Source of the DNA: Umbelopsis isabellina
Taxonomy: Eukaryota > Mucoromycota > Umbelopsidomycetes > Umbelopsidales > Umbelopsidaceae
Direction of reading: 5' to 3'
DNA: 64,000 nt
Assembly: GCA_016758905.1 (NCBI GenBank)
Contig: JAEPQZ010000011.1
Location: forward strand, 806,001 to 870,000
Below, piece after piece: positions 46,746 through 58,050 of the stretch. The first letter of the stretch is position 1. Every line of letters starts with the position of its first letter. The position numbers were made by a program, and so were the translations under genes. The notes under the pieces are model-generated. The model had not been told where the DNA came from. It ran no database searches and was given only the letters and a program-made list of their open reading frames with translations.

Positions 46746-47477
46746 ATGGCTGATCTTGAATCAAAGCAAGAGCATTCCTATTACACTACTCCTGCTCCTG
46801 CACCAGCACCTGTGCCAGCTCCAGCACAACAAGTCATTGCTAACCCTGGTCCTCTTGGCCTCTGCGGATTTGCATTGACTACCTTTGTGCTGTCACTGCA
46901 CAATGCTGGTGCTGGTGTACCTGCCGCTGGTCCCAGCAATGTTGTAGTTGGCCTTGCCTTTTTCTATGGTGGTCTCGTCCAGGTAAAGTATGATTGTGTA
47001 TGTCTGTCATTTGCGCTCTTGTGCTCATTGTTTTTCAATTAGCTTTTGGCTGGTATGTGGGAATTCAAGACTGGTAATACCTTTGGTGCCACAGCATTCT
47101 CTAGCTATGGTGGTTTCTGGTTGTCCTTTGGCTTGATCTTTGTACCTGGTGCTGGTATCCTTGATGGTTATGCAAAGTCCTCCACCCAAACTCTGGAAAA
47201 CTCGCTTGGTATCTACCTTCTTGGTTGGACTATCTTCACTGGTATCATGCTTATTGCTAGCCATCGATCCACTGGAGGACTCGTGGCGCTCTTCTTCTTC
47301 CTTTTCATCACCTTCGTCCTTTTGACAGCTTCCAAGTTCAATGCCAATACTACTCTTCAAGTTGCTGGTGGTGCATTTGGTGTTGTTACTGCTATTATTG
47401 CTTGGTATAACGCTCTGAGCGGTCTTTTGACCAAGGAGAGCAGCTACTTTTCTCTCCCTACCGTCCCTCTCCGTTAA
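46746..47477 (+). CDS. Acetate/ammonium transporter, GPR1/FUN34/YaaH (AceTr) family
   Basis: Plasma-membrane acetate:proton symporter family (yeast Ady2/Ato, bacterial SatP). Two exons (46746-46982, 47043-47477) give 223 residues with six membrane spans. The family signature near TM1 is present as [23 protein letters not shown] (NPxPLGL), and [15 protein letters not shown] plus [17 protein letters not shown] follow. The N-terminus has a Pro/Ala-rich low-complexity repeat ([15 protein letters not shown]), shorter and simpler than in ascomycete members. Which small carboxylates or ammonium it moves is not readable from sequence. Confidence 0.96.
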
Positions 47478-48263
47478 GCTGTGTACCCCAAGCCCCGTCC
47501 TTGACGTTTTCTGCTGTTCACTTTTCTTTAATAATACTTACCAGTCCAAGGCAGCTAATAAAATTTGCTCTTATTTAACTAATTGAAAACTGCGGCATAC
47601 ATATTAGCAGTTGCTCTGCAACTTTGACATTTGACAAAAAGTTATGGTTTATCAGAGTCATACGATGTGGAAAGGCATCAGCTCCCTTTATTTTCCAAAA
47701 AGGCATAAAAGCCATTTGCCAAAACGGCATAAGCATCTCTGAAAGGAAGTAAGTTTTCTAAAATTAAAGACGTCAACAAAGATTGACAATTGAAGATCAA
47801 GTGGGCGTACTTCTTGGTTGCTGTCTGCTTTGTGTCACTCATTTATGAAGTTTGTAATCTCAGTTTTGTAAAATTTAACTTTCAGGAAATCGTAGTGTAA
47901 AGAACTGCAACTGCTCATGACCACAAACAGCCGGCTACCTAAAGAAAGAAAAGCACTAATGCATGTTAATAGTATGTCAAAAGCTGTGTCAATTTCGTAA
48001 GAGTCACAATAGTTATACCACGGTTCAGAATGTTCTGAGCCACTTGAATAGACGAGATCCAAAAGGATCGCGTTATTAGAGTCATTGTAGATAGCGTAGC
48101 AACCAGAAGTATATAACTCGGAAAAAATGCATGACAACTACATTGAGAAAAGCTTGCATTTTCATTGGCTAGTTTACACGATAAATGATAGTATGCCTAA
48201 ATTTCTCTCACTCGTTTCATAGACTCAGTAGAAGCTGGGAAATTCAGGTGTCGATCAAGTTTC
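47478..48263. other. Intergenic, no gene seen
   Basis: 786 bp between plus-strand genes. A minus-strand open frame at 47835-48137 has no motif or splice support. Nothing else recognised. Confidence 0.4.
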
Positions 48264-49304
48264 ATGCCACCAGATAACATAAATCCAGTCATACCTGACG
48301 TACCCAAGGTACCGGCACCCGCACAGCCATCGCCACTGCCACCGGAACCTGTTTCTGAACCCAATGTACAACCGTCGCCTCCGGAAGGAAGCAATCACCC
48401 ACCACCCGACCATTTACCTCAACCTCCACCACAGAGCGTTCCACCACCGTACAAAGGGATCCGAGCGACTCTTAGAGAGATTTTTGAAGGAAGAAACATA
48501 TCTGGAGCTCCTGAAAACAACAAATCCAATGATAAATGGGACGAAACCTGTATTCAGTGGTGTAAGCAGCAAAAAGATGCAAGGAAAGAGGGCAAGGAGC
48601 CAAGCTGCAAAATGGTTTGTTTCCGCCGAAAAGTGGACGAAATTACAAGCCAAGATACAAGAGATTCTAAAGATACCAAAGACCAAGAGAACGACCCGCC
48701 AACCCGGTGGAATCCTTTACGCGGATATTCGATTGTGGTAGTGGATGGTAAAGCAAGCTGCGAAGATCATGTCGATGGTATGACTTCATATTTATGTATC
48801 AAGAGGCATCAAATTCAAGTTATAGTTTAAATTAATTAACGAATTCATAGATATGAACAAACATTCAATGCAAAACCCCAAGAACATAGAGTGAGTGTTG
48901 ACTCAAATGTTGACTCCTTGAAAATACTACTGAATTAACAATTGAGTATTGACCCAGAGGTCCAGCTAAATATGAGGTTGATTTAGGCGAACAAGTTGAA
49001 AAGGGTGAAGCAGAAGGTAGGAATGACAATGGCGGAGTTGAGAGCTTGGATCCAATACTAAGATATGAATCCGTTTGTATTAGCCAAGAGGTTGGTTGCC
49101 AAAACCTTCACACCAATGTATGTCATGACTCAGCGTTATATTAATTCCTGGACGGATGGTACGCAAGCGGCATTTTTTGAACGCTTTGCTGAAAGTGTTA
49201 AACGTGCCGATGCCTATCACATTGTTTGCGATAGTGCCAAGAAAGTGTATGATAACACGTTCAGAAACTCCAAAGGCAATGATGACGATGGAAAAAGGAA
49301 ATAG
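48264..49304 (+). CDS. Twin CX3C protein with proline-rich N-terminus, function unknown
   Basis: Four exons (48264-48777, 48851-48890, 48958-49016, 49063-49304) give 284 residues. Residues 1-65 are strongly Pro-rich (PAPAQPSPLPPEPVSEP). Residues 96-119 hold CIQWC-(14 residues)-CKMVC, a twin CX3C pattern, followed by FRRK. In small Tim chaperones such a pattern forms two disulphides in the mitochondrial intermembrane space, but here it sits inside a longer protein. The C-terminal half carries LAKRLVAKTFTPMYVMTQRY and an acidic middle. The third intron is only 46 bp, the shortest here, but it is needed to reach the long C-terminal frame. I do not recognise the family with certainty. Confidence 0.7.
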
Positions 49305-49453
49305 AACAAGTCGTATGAAAAACAGTTAAATCTCATCGGTAGTCGTTTGAGTTTATTGTAATAATATGATACATTTTGGAAATACTTTTAGAGAAAATTG
49401 TACATAAAGGTAATATGAATAAGGGAATATGATGGCATAGCATAGTCTACGCT

Positions 49454-49771
49454 TTACTTGGACAAAATGCCAGATCTGCGCTTGGACTTGCCATTGTTAT
49501 TAAACATGTCCTTGAAACTGTTGGACTTCTTGGAGGAGGAGGAAAGTGGGTTATTGGACTTCTTGGAGGAGGAGGAGAATGGGTTGCTGGATTTCTTGGA
49601 GGAGGATTTGTTGAATGGGTTGGACAGTGTTCTCTCCTTCTTATTGCTCTTAAATGGGTTCTTAGAGGTGGTTGATTTGCTTGACTTGGTGGGCAAGATA
49701 TGGACCTTGTTGTCCGACTTGGACTTGCCGAAGAGGGAGTTAGACTTGGTAGATTTTTTGGAATCGAACAT
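49454..49771 (-). CDS. Small Ser/Lys-rich repeat protein with NPF motifs
   Basis: A single-exon 105-residue basic, disordered protein. The centre is an imperfect tandem repeat of about ten residues, each with S(S)SKKSxNP(F/L), encoded by repeated GGAGGAGGA-type DNA (49540-49620). NPF occurs three times (NPFKS, NPFNK, NPFSS) and NPL once. NPF is the core ligand of EH domains in endocytic adaptors. The N-terminus starts MFDSKKSTKSNSLFGKSKSD. The frame is open and has a clean start, and a pyrimidine-rich segment lies upstream. It could also be a non-functional low-complexity frame, so confidence is moderate. It lies 150 bp beyond the SKI3 stop codon on the same strand. Confidence 0.55.
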   Translation of the reverse strand: MFDSKKSTKSNSLFGKSKSDNKVHILPTKSSKSTTSKNPFKSNKKERTLSNPFNKSSSKKSSNPFSSSSKKSNNPLSSSSKKSNSFKDMFNNNGKSKRRSGILSK

Positions 49772-49921
49772 ATTGTGATGAGATGATATGGTTTGAAGAT
49801 TTTCTTGGTGTCAGCGTACCATTTTTATACTTCTTTTTAATTTTTACTTTCGTGTCACCACGATTTTTAAGTCACTTGCCATGAAGTCATGGTAGTTACT
49901 TTATTTGTATGTACCACCATT

Positions 49922-52900
49922 CTATGATTCTATTACTTTCATTGACGACTTGGCAATACCTAATAAAGTCCAAGCTTTGGTATCCCAAGGGGCTAGCATG
50001 ACCGCACGTTGAGCAGCTTCCTGTATCTCTTGGCGATGATCTGGTGGTGGACCATCTTTTGCTTTTCGTTTTCTAGACTTTGAATCCTCTTGCTGCTTCA
50101 ATAAACTTTGTGCATAATTATAATATGCCATTGATTTGTCCTGCGCCGACGCAGTACTGGATGAGGCTAGCATAGATAGACCAGTTGTGGATACAGCAAT
50201 AGAAGCTGTCAAATAAGGTGCCTTATAGTGACGTTTTCCCATCATCTGACTTGCCATTGCTATCCACAATGACGCATTATTGGGCGTTTGGTGTACGAAA
50301 TTAGAAATTGCTCTTACTGCGTCGTCCGTAGATCCCTGAAGAATGGCATAGAGATACGTAAATATGTGTTGGATTTAGGCATCATGATCGTATTCATTAT
50401 GTTTTCTTTACCTTGATCTCATAATATTTGCTCAATAACCACGCTGCTAAGCCATCGTGATCTTCAAAACCTTAAAAGTTTAAAATGTTAACATTGCGTT
50501 ATCGAATTGATCGCTAGTAATGACGTTCTATACCTTCTTGACCAATGGGTAATTTTAGCATTTCTTGAATAGCTGCCTCCGTTAGTGTATCGTTATCTTG
50601 GATCAGCCCCATCGCACACAGGCCAAATATTGATGGTAAATGGTTGGGGTTTTCCTCGATGCTGGAAGATCATTGAAAAATTCGTCATATCATGAGCTTG
50701 TTTCCTTTTAAGTTTAGCCACACATAATTCAACATACCTTTTGAACAGTTCTTGTTGGGCAAGTTCTCGTTGCTCTTCACCGCCTAGTGCCCAAAGGACT
50801 TGACTAAGAAGTACTGATAGCTTTTGGCGTAATTCAGCATTTTGTCCTTCGGCATTGGACAATGCTTGTTCAAACATGGATAGTGCTTCATCCAGCTGAT
50901 CATTAAAGTAGTATGATATGCCAGCGCCTAACTCACAATATACCTTGGTAGTATGATCTTCCAAACATTCAATAGCAATGTTATAGCTGGAGATAGCTCC
51001 TTCAAAATCACCACTGGCACATAACGCTCTTGCAAGATTAGCGTGTATCATGGTTATGTGCTTTTGGCAAACCTCGTCCTGAGAACTATCGCGTTCCATG
51101 CGTTCTTCCGCCGCAAGTACGGCTCCAGCAAATGCCTCTGCAGCTTGTTCGTATTGTTGTAGACGTTCCAAAAGCAAACCATAGAGATTAAGAGCCGCCG
51201 GATTATCCGGATATTGTTCTGTGAGCTTTTGCAGGGCAAATGCAGGTGGTACTAACAATGTCGGGTTGGGAGCATGTGTATCTTTTGAGGCTTGTGAAAA
51301 TACCGTACTTGCATATCCATAATTGGCTTTGAGCTGGTGCATCGAAAAGTGTTAGTTTAGGCTATTGAGGTTTCAAAGTTAATGGATTACGGAAGACTTA
51401 CGGAAGACCCATTCGACAAACCATAAGCTTGCTCGAACAAAGTCTCAGGACTGTTGTTCCATAATTGAGCAACATATGCTTGGCCAATCCAAGTGGCAGT
51501 AAATTCAGGATCAATGGCTTGCGCTGTTTCAAACGCCTGAGCTGCAAGCTCAAAATCGGCCTGAATGAGACAGAGGTATCCATAATTGCTCCAAGCTACT
51601 GCGCTCCGCGTGTCTAATTGCATGGCTCGGATGAAGGCATGCTGACTTATCTTGGCATCATGTTCTAATGCAATGACTCCCAACGTATTCCAAAACGCCG
51701 GTGAATCGTCATCGGCTTTGATAGCGAGCTTCATGCAGCGCAAAGCCATTTTCAATTGGTCTTCACTAGATGGTTCGGTACGATTGTTTTGCCAGTACCA
51801 ATAATATACCAAAGCAAGATTGTGCCAATAGTGCTTGCCATGCGAACCCTTCTGACTGGCCAGCCAAATGGCTTGCTTGTAAGCGAAGGATGCGCAGGAC
51901 AAGAGCACGTCAGCACATTCCTTGCGGGGTAAAGCAAAGTCTTCAGTGATATCAAGATTGGAGAAATCAGTTACGAGCTCAGCACAAGAATCAGAAGGAA
52001 ATTTAAGCAGCTCATTGGGAGATGGCGCCAATAAGATCATCAATTCTTGAATATCGTCATAGGCGAATAGATTGGCGTAACTAAGTACACTCTGGTATTG
52101 GCAAAGTGCTCGACCAACCGTCTCCCAAAAACTTTCCAAAGAACTGTGCTTTATGGCTACCAGACATGCATTTATAACAGAGTTATAGCACTCGGCAGCA
52201 CGTCCAAAGAATCCCTGTTGAAAATTGTCCCGTCCTTGAAGCAGATAAGTGTCTGCCAAACCCTTTAGAGCTGGTATATATGGCGATTCATTTTGATCTT
52301 CTGCTAATGCCAAAGTTTGAAGGTATTCCTCAATTGCTTCTTCAAAGGAGCCAATTTTTTGCTTCACAAGAGCAGATTGGTAACTTGTATAGATATTTTT
52401 GGGAGCCAGTTGTCGTGCACGTGTAAACGCTTTCGAAGCTGCAATATATCGGCCCTCTTTCAAATACGATTCGGCCAGACCTTCCCAGCATGGAACATCG
52501 CGAGAATCGCTGCGTAAGGCGTTTTGGAAGCTTGGAATGGCCTTCAAATATTCCCCTCTCTTCAGCTGCAAGAAACCAAGTCGTCGCCATGCCCAACCTG
52601 TTCTACTAAGTAAGCTCGTGATATCTGTCAAGATTGTTTCAGCTTCGTCCAAATCGCCCGATTCCTGGTAGTACTCAGTCAAATAGTATGCAGCATCCAC
52701 AGCAGATGGATCTAGTATTAATGCCTTCTGGTAGCACTTCATAGCCTTGGTGACAGTTTCTTCAACAAGGCGATAGTAGTGACCAAGATGAGTGAATGCA
52801 GGTGAAAAGTGAGGATCGATTTTGGCGGCTTTGATAAAATGCGTATATGCATACTCTTTATCGCTCTTGTAAGGATCTGAAAATGGATAATTAGAATCGT

Positions 52901-54911
52901 TTGACTGGCATATACAATGTGTATAATAGATCAACTTACCACCCATTTCCCAGTAGACTCGACCCAAGCGATAGTAGTATTCAGGAATCCCTTCCTCACT
53001 TGCCTCAATTGCATCTTGAATTAATTGTAGAGCCTCCTCATATTTTCCTTGTTTGCAGTATATCCACCCTATTTCAACTTTGGCAGATGATCGAGTCGGT
53101 TCCAATTGTAAGATGGCATTGAATTGCTCAAGCGCTTCTTTCTGTCGATCCAGCTCCGAAAGCATGAGGCCATAGCACTAATAAGAGATAATATCGTTAA
53201 TCAATAGCTAGGAACACGTTGATTTTCCTCAAACGTACCTCTAAAGTTGCAATATTGTCCTTGAATGACACAAGTATTTTTTTACATAGAGCCATAGCAT
53301 CAGTATAATACTTGCGACTCAATCTACGATAGCATTGTGCCATGCACAATTCCATGGAAAGCAATACCCTAAAGACGAAATTAGCTGCTTATTTCCATGC
53401 AGCGGCAAACATGGTGGCTGACTTACCTATCTAACGTAGCACCATAGAACTTTGCATGCTCAAGAGCAATATCCCGGCCCTTAGTAGCATACTCTAAACC
53501 CGATTCATATTCTCCAGAATTGTAATAAAGCCAACTTAGGCATTGGTGCCCGAAAAGACTTTCGGGAGACATCTCCATGCCATCCTAGCAAGGGTATAGA
53601 TGTCAGATCAAGAAATATGCCTAACATGAGACTCAAAACAAGACATACCGAGATTAAATCAAATGCTTCATCAGCTTCGCCTGCTTCGTAGAGTTTGTAA
53701 CCTTCTATAAGTTTTGACAAACCATGATCTGGGAATTGGGATGCGAAATTATCGCATAAGCTCTTGTCATATAAATCTAGAATTAAAATTTATGATTTCA
53801 AATAAGCGAACTGACCACATAATGTATAGTAATGGCGAAAGCTTCAGTCCTACCGTAACTTTCAACATTGCTAGATTCAATCAAAAATTCATATGGTTCA
53901 GGAACATCAACATTGGAATCACAAAGCTGCTTTGCAAGATCATGTAACTTTTGATATGCCTAAGGAGGAATGATAGTAAAAATCGGCTGATAACTCAAGT
54001 ATAATTAAGAAATATCAAATACCTCATCCTTTTCCTTATCAGATCTGATGCGCTTCCTTAAGAAATTGAAATACTGCGCTTTTAAATCTTGAACATCTGC
54101 CTGGACTTTATCACTCGTCTGCGCTTCCTTAAGTACTGTTTCGAAGATAGAGCCTAAATGAGATTTAGCTGCCACCTCTGCTTCTACTTGAGCCCTGATT
54201 TTGGCTGGCGTTCCAGCGTTCATACGCATTCGCCTAGCTTGCGTTTCTCTGTCGATCTGCTTTTGTTCTTGTCCGCTTTTGATCTTTAATATTTCCAGCC
54301 AAATTGAACATAAATCGGGCATTTGCTCAGAGTCAGATATTAACGCATGGTACTTGCTGTCAGGTGTATAGTAGTAAAGTGTTTCCAGCAGCTACGTGCA
54401 AGTTGGTTAGATGGGATTGATATGCTAAGGCTAAAATTTTATAGAGACTTGCCTTAGATTCATCAGGTTCCTTGCTTCGATAGATATCAGCAAGCTTATT
54501 GATGTTATCTAGAAGGCGGGTTCCGTCGTTTGATACAGCGTATATCTCATTAAGCTTGTTCAACGTCTCGGCCAAATCGGACCACTTTTCGCGCTTTTCG
54601 TAAAAGCTAACCAGACCCTGCCAGGCAAGTAACTGCTCTGGATTGATCTCGATCGCTTTTTTGTAATCATTCTCGGCATTGTCGTACTGTTCTAAACCGT
54701 TATGCGCCACACCAAGAAAGACATACCTAACGTTTGCATGTGGGGTTAGATTTACTAGTTAAAGGCATAAGCGATGGAATGTTTCGTGCACGTACGCATT
54801 ATAATTTTGTGACTCAAAGTCAAGAACGCGATTGCAAAACTTTACAGCCTCTGCATATTTCTTTGCTCCAAGTGCTTCTCGAGCGTTTTTCAAGTTGGCC
54901 TTGGTGTTCAT
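49922..54911 (-). CDS. SKI3: Ski complex TPR subunit Ski3 (TTC37 family)
   Basis: Scaffold of the Ski2-Ski3-Ski8 complex that feeds mRNA into the cytoplasmic exosome. Thirteen exons (54911-54796, 54726-54453, 54391-54023, 53959-53854, 53776-53649, 53584-53427, 53368-53239, 53177-52940, 52876-51402, 51333-50738, 50661-50534, 50470-50412, 50335-49922) give 1396 residues, near the yeast length. The N-terminus is a TPR helix pair (MNTKANLKNAREALGAKKYA, then YDNAENDYKKAIEINPEQLL). Further TPRs run along the chain, for example AMKCYQKALILDPSAVDAAY and AAQAFETAQAIDPEFTATWI. The end APWDTKAWTLLGIA is typical. The second intron (54452-54392) is GC-AG. Identification rests on TPR architecture, length and the conserved N-terminal block. 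Confidence 0.9.
54392..54452 (-). other. GC-AG intron in SKI3
   Basis: The donor is AAG|GCAAGT and the acceptor CACGTAG|C, 61 bp. Removing it joins KEPDESK to LLETLYYYTPDS in frame; reading through would stop. Confidence 0.85.
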
Positions 54912-55041
54912 AAGGTCCTACCGTTGCTTGGTCGAACAGGTAGTAAAGTCAGTCAATAATCTGACAGTCACAGCACACATAATGACCCCATTGTCCGACT
55001 GTAATTGTCAGCACAGCAGTTTTTTTTATCAAGTGCATTTT
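54912..55041. promoter_or_regulatory. Compact bidirectional promoter, SKI3 and ERV1
   Basis: Only 130 bp lie between the two divergent start codons, so both genes must be driven from the same short stretch. A T-run sits at 55019-55027. No TATA consensus is seen. Confidence 0.5.
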
Positions 55042-55769
55042 ATGACAGTAGAGACGGATACAACGGGAAAGCCGGAAGCGAAGGACGCTTCCAGGGCTAA
55101 GCATGGACCTGAAAGTGGCATGTCCATTTACATTGATCCTGTCACAGGTCAAAAGATTCCAATGAAGGACGGAAAGCCATGTCGCACCTGCATTGACATG
55201 AAGACTTGGAAACGACTCGGCAAGGTTGCTTCTGCCAAAGACGCTGCCGAGAGCCCAAAAACCACCGAGGATGGCAAGAAAGATGCCACAAAATCTGTAG
55301 CAGAGTCTAATGCTACAGCAAAAAGCGTCTCTCCAGCCGATGATACCGAATGGCGACGAAAGAACTGCCCTCCCGATGTGGAAGCTCTTGGCAGCTCCAC
55401 GTGGACTCTATTGCATACCATGGCAGCTTATTATCCTGAAAGACCCGCTCCATCACAGATGGACTCTATGAAGATGTTCTTTGAGGGATTTGCTCAACAC
55501 TACCCTTGCTGGTTTTGTAAAGTAAGTTATAAAGCTTCTTCCATTGTCTATGGCAAAAGCCATGTATTAAAGCCTAAGCTCTTCTACAGGGTGATTTTCA
55601 AAAGTCAGTCGCTGCCAATCCAATACAAGTTGGTAGCAGGAAGAAGCTCAGTCAATGGCTTTGTGACCGTCATAATGAAGTGAACGAGAAACTTGGAAAG
55701 CCCAAATTTGACTGTACCAAAGTATTTGAACGCTGGTTGGAAGGTCCACCAAATGGCAAATGCGATTAA
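55042..55769 (+). CDS. ERV1: Mitochondrial FAD-linked sulfhydryl oxidase Erv1
   Basis: Reoxidises Mia40 in the mitochondrial intermembrane space disulphide relay and passes electrons to cytochrome c. Two exons (55042-55521, 55590-55769) give 219 residues. An N-terminal shuttle CRTC precedes a Lys/Ala-rich linker of about 60 residues. The core then shows CPPDVEALGSSTWTLLHTMA, YYPERPAPSQ, the active-site CWFC (in HYPCWFCKGDFQKSV) and the structural C-x16-C (CDRHNEV...KFDC), with WLCDRHNEVNEKLGKP in the FAD-binding region. The extended linker is longer than in yeast. Active-site and structural cysteines are all present. Confidence 0.96.
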
Positions 55770-55964
55770 TGATTGTAATTGATATGCTCATAGATATAGA
55801 AGAAAAAAACCGTGCGTTCCTTAATTCAAAGCGCATTACGTGTCACTTACGTGTAACTACCACTCGGCATAAAATAAAAAGGATTTGAGACTTCGTGCCA
55901 GTCTCTGTACATTTTGGAATCTTTAACATTGGAACTCCTACTCCTCTATTCTCCAACTCCAGCC

Positions 55965-57059
55965 ATGTTACTTGACATTGCTCCTGAATTAACCAACGCA
56001 ATATTTTCATTTCTGTCAATACAGGACTTATATTATGTGAGAGGAGTTAGCAAACGGTGCCAGGCCGTAGCTGAACAAGCCATTTGGAATCACACTTCTC
56101 GGAGTGAGCATACCATTCTACAATTCGGCGACAAGGATAGTGGCAAGAATCTTAATCTTTACCCACATACCTACGACGCCGAACACAGGGTAGTAGAGTT
56201 TCGACCAAAAACCATAGAGCCGATTAGCCTAACCGACCGATCAGCTGCCTCGGGTGACTTGATGATACGAACTTTCAGATTATGGTTCAGTGGGTGGCAA
56301 AAGCATGATTTTCTAGGAGGCGCCAATTGGACCGAGGTTGAACCAAAATTGAATGCATTCGATCGCGCACACATGCTTTTTCACGGCACGTATAATCCTG
56401 CTCACGAAAAAGTTTACATTCTACCCTCAGTCCATGATCCCGGCCCGCCCCGACGTACTCGTTACGTCGGAGATGCAGACATGGTCTTATCGCTGTATTA
56501 TACAAGCAGAGGAGACGATGTGATGCAGTGGAATTATGCTAGGACTACAGATACCCAGTCCACTGTCACAGCTCTGGCACCTCCACCAGAGCGTTCAGCC
56601 AACATAACCTCTCTCAAAGTTTCCATATCATGGATTATGTCTGGCATCCAGACCAATGTTTACACCATCGAGCTTTATGATTCGTACCGTCGCCATCTCC
56701 ACGATACGTTGTCATCGAATTTGGCCTTCAATTATGATCCAAATTGCGAGCAGGTTCTGGAATGGCTGTTATCTGACAATGCTAGCAATGCCATTGTTCC
56801 CCATCAGCTGATTACATTTTTGAAGGAGCATACGCATGAATCGCTTTCAAGACAGGCGGAGCTGCAACGACTGCTAGAGAGCGCAGGAGTTGATGCTTCT
56901 GTTTTGTGGAAATATGGGTTTGCTAAACGGTGGTTGGCCGGAAAAGCTGCTTTCGAGCCTGAAGACGTGGTGCGGCGGATACAGATGACCGAGGAGAATT
57001 GGCATAAGGACCAGCAGTCTTTGAGACGACAACTGGCTAAAGAGAATATATCAATTTGA
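55965..57059 (+). CDS. F-box protein
   Basis: A single-exon protein of 364 residues. The N-terminal ~45 residues form an F-box (LLDIAPELTNAIFSFLSIQD with LYYVRGVSKRCQAVAEQAIW), which should bind Skp1 in an SCF ubiquitin ligase. The rest has no repeat I recognise (no WD40 or leucine-rich repeats). It contains several Trp-rich hydrophobic segments (MIRTFRLWFSGWQK, ITSLKVSISWIM) that may form a beta-rich substrate-binding domain. The start at 55965 is chosen because upstream in-frame codons contain no ATG. The substrate is unknown. It is followed by a 1.7 kb gap. Confidence 0.85.
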   Translation: MLLDIAPELTNAIFSFLSIQDLYYVRGVSKRCQAVAEQAIWNHTSRSEHTILQFGDKDSGKNLNLYPHTYDAEHRVVEFRPKTIEPISLTDRSAASGDLMIRTFRLWFSGWQKHDFLGGANWTEVEPKLNAFDRAHMLFHGTYNPAHEKVYILPSVHDPGPPRRTRYVGDADMVLSLYYTSRGDDVMQWNYARTTDTQSTVTALAPPPERSANITSLKVSISWIMSGIQTNVYTIELYDSYRRHLHDTLSSNLAFNYDPNCEQVLEWLLSDNASNAIVPHQLITFLKEHTHESLSRQAELQRLLESAGVDASVLWKYGFAKRWLAGKAAFEPEDVVRRIQMTEENWHKDQQSLRRQLAKENISI

Positions 57060-57798
57060 GAGTAGTTAAACCAGCTAGAGGTGTAGATTGGTTAGTATTT
57101 AACATTGTAAATATATGCAAGAGTGCCATCATGTATATGTGGCTCGTACTGGGAACCTATACAATATTTGTATATATATCTCTAATTAACTTCATATTAT
57201 CTTTAAACAAGACTATGGATTTGCTATGGGTTGCTTTCAGTTACAATGTTTTCGGATGGCTTTTAAGCGTTGGCATTCCATATTTTGAGCGGGGAAACTG
57301 AGCTGGGATAAAATTATTGGAAGTCCACTAACAAATTGGCATCTGAGCTATCAAGCCAGCCTCTAATGAATAAAGCCGTACATTGTATGAGGCAAAGTTC
57401 GGTACAAAGAAACGGTTATAATATGCTGGCTATGCTGGACATAAAGCAATAGTTCAGCAACTTAACCCTACTCAACCTTTTCTGATGTTGTGTCACACTA
57501 CATGATCTAACCTTCAAATAAGGATTCGTTAGTTTTGGTGGAATTAAATAGACACCTGTGGCAGTTTTAAGCCTTTTCTGGTTTCTACAGCGGACCTCAT
57601 ATTCTCATTGGCTTGATTTCTTTGCTTTCTTGTCAGCGAAATTGCTTTCTTTTCTGCTTGCTACTTGATTCATGCGATTAAACATAGATAATCTGCTTTA
57701 TCACCATGTCACCTTCAACTCCATCTGTGACTCAATAAAAGATTTTGCATGGAAGCAGTCCCGCCTGAAGAGTATAAACTGGCAGGCTATTCCATGAG

Positions 57799-58050
57799 TT
57801 TTTTGTTCTTTTTAACCGCTTATTAGAACAAAAAACGCAAAGTCCTCAATTGGACAGATGAAATATCCGTGTCGTGGGTCGGATGCATCGATCTCAGCGA
57901 CTAGATCAAGACTGTCATTATTTGTCTGAAGGCTCCCTGCGACAGCCCTTCGGATGTCTTGATCTAGGGAACCAGGTCCTTCTAAGGGAAGAGTTCTAAG
58001 GCACAACCATTGAGTTGCGGAATAGCAACATTCCTTAGGACCTTGAGTTC
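57799..58050 (+). repeat. Hairpin-rich tract upstream of the ribozyme
   Basis: TTTTTTGTTCT (57799-57809) pairs with AGAACAAAAAA (57825-57835). CTAGATCAAGAC (57901-57912) pairs with GTCTTGATCTAG (57956-57967), and inside it TCTGAAGG (57925-57932) pairs with CCTTCGGA with one G-U. GTTGC/GCAAC pair around 58014-58029. GGTCC (57976-57980) can pair with GGACC (58037-58041). The density of perfect stems is far above the other intergenic regions read here and suggests a folded RNA. Confidence 0.55.

Noticed and set aside
47835-48137. Minus-strand 100-codon frame in the gap after the acetate transporter
   Set aside because: No motif, poor codon character and no splice sites that extend it.
57056-57301. 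Hydrophobic 81-codon plus-strand frame just after the F-box gene
   Set aside because: It begins with TTG, the first ATG leaves about 57 codons, and composition is AT-driven hydrophobic. No motif or splice support.
57812-58006. Minus-strand 64-codon frame across the hairpin tract
   Set aside because: It starts without an ATG, has no recognised family, and lies antisense to the structured sequence. Possibly a remnant, but not supportable as a gene.
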